In this document: in pieces, positions 6,680 through 8,819 of the stretch | How the letters are laid out: the number at the start of each line of letters is the position of its first letter | How positions within the stretch are numbered: the first letter of the stretch is position 1 | Assembly (NCBI GenBank): GCA_040080915.1 | Contig: JBEBHD010000229.1 | Coordinates: 1 to 8,819, forward strand | Direction: 5' to 3' | DNA length: 8,819 nucleotides | Origin: M3007 sp040080915 | GTDB lineage: Bacteria; Bacteroidota; Bacteroidia; Chitinophagales; Saprospiraceae | Translations under genes and position numbers: made by a program | Notes under the pieces: generated by a model | Told to the model about the DNA's origin: nothing | What the model saw: the letters and a program-made list of their open reading frames with translations, nothing else | The model's database searches: none

Positions 6680-7732
6680 ATGCGCCGCCCAACCCGACTG
6701 CTCCTCCTGTGCCTGCCAGTATTGCTGGCTGGTTGCATGAAATCCACCACCTTGACCGTGCTGCAACCAGCCCAGTTTAAGGTACCCGACCACATTACCA
6801 AAGTCGCTGTGATAGACCGCAGCAAGCCGTCCAACGGGTGGCTGAACGTGTTGGAAGGCCTGTTCTCCGGCGAGGCTATCGGCCAAGACCGCGAAAGCCG
6901 GGCCGAGGCGGTGCGCGGCCTGACCGATGCCCTGCAACGCACGCCGCGTTTTCGGGTCATCAGCACGGGCATCGAGATGGAAGGCACCGAGGCCGGGGGC
7001 AGTTTGCCCGCCCCGCTGCCCTGGGCCGAGGTAGAGCGCATTTGCGCCGACAATTCCGCCGATGCCCTTGTCGCCATCGAGTCATTTGATACCGACAACA
7101 GCGCCAACGCCCGGCGGCGCGAAACCAAACAAAAAAACAAAGACGGGACCACCACCACCAAAGTAGATTATGTGTCCGACATGCGCACCGGCGTGCGGAT
7201 GGGCTGGCGGTTTTACGATCCAAGCGGAAAAATCATTTTCGACGAGGTCGTCACGGACGAATACCTGCAAAATTCCGCCACCGGCTCCACCGAACGCTCG
7301 GCACTGGCCAATTTGCCCGCACAGGTGTCGGTTACACGCAAAGTCGCCTTCATCGTCGGCCAGGAATACGGGATGCGCATCGCACCGGTATACATCAAAG
7401 TCGCCCGACAGTACTACCACAAGGCCAAAGGCTTTAACCCGCAAATGAAGGAAGCACACCGGTTTGCCGAAGGCGGCAACTGGGAACGCGCTGCCGAAAT
7501 CTGGAAAAAAATAGAGGCCACAGCGGGCGAAAACACCAAAGCCGCCGGGCGCGCTGCCTATAATATGGCAGTCATGGCTGAGGTAAAGGGCAACCTCAAT
7601 GTGGCCCTCGAATGGGCTGAAACTGCTTGGTCAAAGTATGCCAATAAGCAGGCTCGAAACTATATCGAAATCCTGCGCCAACGACAAAATGATGCCCGAA
7701 AGGTGGAGTACCAGATGAACAAAAAAGTGTAA
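6680..7732 (+). CDS. DUF6340-like lipoprotein with C-terminal TPR-like helices
   Basis: From ATG 6680 the product has 350 residues and opens with a lipoprotein signal (MRRPTRLLLLCLPVLLAGC): basic start, hydrophobic core and lipobox LAGC, so Cys19 would be lipidated. An upstream in-frame ATG at 6599 would add 27 residues that bury the signal, so I reject it. The N-terminal part, with LTVLQPAQFKVPDHITKVAVIDRS (about 25-48), looks like the Bacteroidota DUF6340 family. That family starts with a beta-rich domain related in style to proteins that collect several 'contribution' strands (here VAVID, FRVIS, ALVAIESF). A charged, low-complexity loop (about 145-162) interrupts it. Residues about 256-333 are alpha-helical with TPR-like spacing (AEGGNWERAAEIW, AAYNMAVMAEVKGNLNVALEWA). 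Function is unknown; an envelope assembly or scaffold role is an inference. Its stop codon TAA directly abuts the ATG of the next gene (TAAATG), so the two are probably co-translated. Confidence 0.85.
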   Translation: MRRPTRLLLLCLPVLLAGCMKSTTLTVLQPAQFKVPDHITKVAVIDRSKPSNGWLNVLEGLFSGEAIGQDRESRAEAVRGLTDALQRTPRFRVISTGIEMEGTEAGGSLPAPLPWAEVERICADNSADALVAIESFDTDNSANARRRETKQKNKDGTTTTKVDYVSDMRTGVRMGWRFYDPSGKIIFDEVVTDEYLQNSATGSTERSALANLPAQVSVTRKVAFIVGQEYGMRIAPVYIKVARQYYHKAKGFNPQMKEAHRFAEGGNWERAAEIWKKIEATAGENTKAAGRAAYNMAVMAEVKGNLNVALEWAETAWSKYANKQARNYIEILRQRQNDARKVEYQMNKKV

Positions 7733-8819
7733 ATGCAGACCGAAGACGACATAAAACGGGCCTTCCTGCCCTACCTCAAGGAGTTTTACAGGTACCGGTA
7801 TGAGTACCGCCCGGACTCCATGCACGCCGAATTGGACAATGTGAGCGCTGGTGGTCTGGTGGCCGATGGCATGCTCTCGTTCCGAAAAGACGACGGCAGC
7901 CCGTTCGTGTGTACCTACGAGGCCACATCAGTGGACAAAGCCGAGGAGGTCAAGTTCAGCCTCAATGTGGTGTATTTCACTTGGGATTGTATGGCGTTCG
8001 GAGCCGTAACGGCGGCCGTGGCGTATGGAGCGGCTTTTGCCATGCGTCTGCCCTGGCTGATCGGTCTGCAATGGGCGGGCAACCTCGGCTTCGTGCTGGG
8101 GACTGGCCTGATCGGCTTTTTTGCCTGGTATTTTTCCATGCGCGGCTGGCGCAAATACCGCTACATCTACGCCATTGAGCAGTTCAAGCGCTACTTCGCC
8201 GATGAACAGTGGATCGCTTTGGCGGAGGACGTTTTCCCCGTGCCAACCGACCAATACCTGCAAGAACTGAAAAACCAGTGCGTGTACAATGGCTTCGGGC
8301 TGGTACTGATCTCCTACAAAGGCAATGTGCGGGCGTTGGTCACACCGTCCCGGCTCGGTATTTACGGCAAAGACCGTCGTATGGTGCATTGGGTCACCCA
8401 ACGCGACTGGTTCCAGGCCGTTTCCGGCAACGTCGGTGCCCTCACCCGATACCGGTCAGCCCTGCCAAGCGACCTGACACAAGCCTGGAACAAACTGATC
8501 CGCCCTGCACGCTACCTGTTTTTTGATCCCTTAAAAAAAGCCCTCTGGAGCGCCTTCACCCGCCCGCTGGGCAGCACAGATTCGGCTTTTGACCGCTATA
8601 TGACCGGTCAAAGTGTGCAAAAATGGGTGTTTGCGTTAGCTTTGGTCGCCATTGTCCCGCTCGGCTACCGCGCGCTGACGATCCGGGCCGACGATGTGAG
8701 CGACGTAGTAGAACGCCCCGACGACAACCCGGAAGACCAATACGGTTACCTGTACGAGGGTAATCGCGCCCCTGCCGACCCGCGTGGTATACCTAAGCAA
8801 TACCCGGAACCAGCCCGTG
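7733..8819 (+). CDS. Membrane protein with putative PD-(D/E)XK-like region (right end outside window)
   Basis: The frame runs open from ATG 7733 to the window edge (362 codons, no stop), so the C-terminus is missing. The cytoplasmic-looking N-terminus (1-80) has GGLVADGMLSF and PFVCTYEATS, with Asp45 and Glu63-x-Thr65 placed like the D...ExK signature of PD-(D/E)XK nucleases, but with Thr in place of Lys. Two hydrophobic helices follow (about 82-104 and 113-135), then a basic stretch RGWRKYRY consistent with return to the cytoplasm. Next come YFADEQWIALAEDVF (154-168) and CVYNGFGLVLISYKG (183-197), which resemble the late strands and GxGL-type turn seen in this fold. A third helix (about 298-315) is followed by an acidic, proline-rich stretch that would lie in the periplasm. 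So the core may be one nuclease-like domain with a membrane hairpin inserted. Catalysis is doubtful. It directly follows the lipoprotein gene (TAAATG). No family name can be given with confidence. Confidence 0.88.
   Translation, partial: MQTEDDIKRAFLPYLKEFYRYRYEYRPDSMHAELDNVSAGGLVADGMLSFRKDDGSPFVCTYEATSVDKAEEVKFSLNVVYFTWDCMAFGAVTAAVAYGAAFAMRLPWLIGLQWAGNLGFVLGTGLIGFFAWYFSMRGWRKYRYIYAIEQFKRYFADEQWIALAEDVFPVPTDQYLQELKNQCVYNGFGLVLISYKGNVRALVTPSRLGIYGKDRRMVHWVTQRDWFQAVSGNVGALTRYRSALPSDLTQAWNKLIRPARYLFFDPLKKALWSAFTRPLGSTDSAFDRYMTGQSVQKWVFALALVAIVPLGYRALTIRADDVSDVVERPDDNPEDQYGYLYEGNRAPADPRGIPKQYPEPAR

Noticed and set aside
7928..8401. A 157-codon minus-strand open frame opposite the right-edge membrane protein
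   Set aside because: The plus-strand frame is open for 362 codons, has coherent membrane helices and abuts the preceding gene; the opposite frame is a GC-driven shadow.
8530..8540. A-rich run TTAAAAAAAG as a possible programmed frameshift site
   Set aside because: The main frame stays open and coherent past it into a membrane helix, and no downstream structure or meaningful alternate frame was seen.

Overview
The window looks like a chromosomal stretch of a GC-rich Bacteroidota member, possibly near Saprospiria or Chitinophagia. That placement is inferred. It rests on a Bacteroidota-style lipoprotein (DUF6340-like), starts without clear Shine-Dalgarno sequences, promoter-like TTTG / TAnnTTTG elements, and an intergenic GTGCCAATTTGAAAA-type repeat. 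I saw no rRNA, tRNA, insertion sequence, phage gene or CRISPR array.

Layout: (1) 141-1232 (+) is a complete CDP-glucose 4,6-dehydratase gene (rfbG type), probably the edge of a surface-polysaccharide cluster to the left. (2) 1417-1935 (+) is a small outer-membrane beta-barrel protein, with a candidate promoter before it and a strong hairpin terminator after it. (3) On the minus strand, transcribed right to left from 6307, lie a DUF4340-like membrane-anchored protein, a DprE1-like FAD oxidoreductase 2 bases behind it, and, after a 144-base gap, the signal peptide peptidase SppA. SppA converges on the beta-barrel gene across the terminator. (4) A 372-base divergent intergenic region (6308-6679) carries promoter-like elements and an imperfect inverted-repeat segment. 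(5) On the plus strand, a DUF6340-like lipoprotein (6680-7732) is followed with zero spacing (TAAATG) by a large membrane protein open at the right edge (7733-8819). It starts as a putative PD-(D/E)XK-like fold that appears to be interrupted by a two-helix membrane hairpin.

Nearly every product acts at or feeds the cell envelope: nucleotide-sugar synthesis, an outer-membrane barrel, a membrane protease, possible lipid-linked sugar oxidation, a lipoprotein and an inner-membrane protein. The minus-strand DUF4340/oxidoreductase pair and the plus-strand lipoprotein/membrane-protein pair are tightly coupled and probably co-translated. The most novel item is the truncated membrane protein at the right edge. 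The rest are recognisable families, some with unstudied roles in this phylum.
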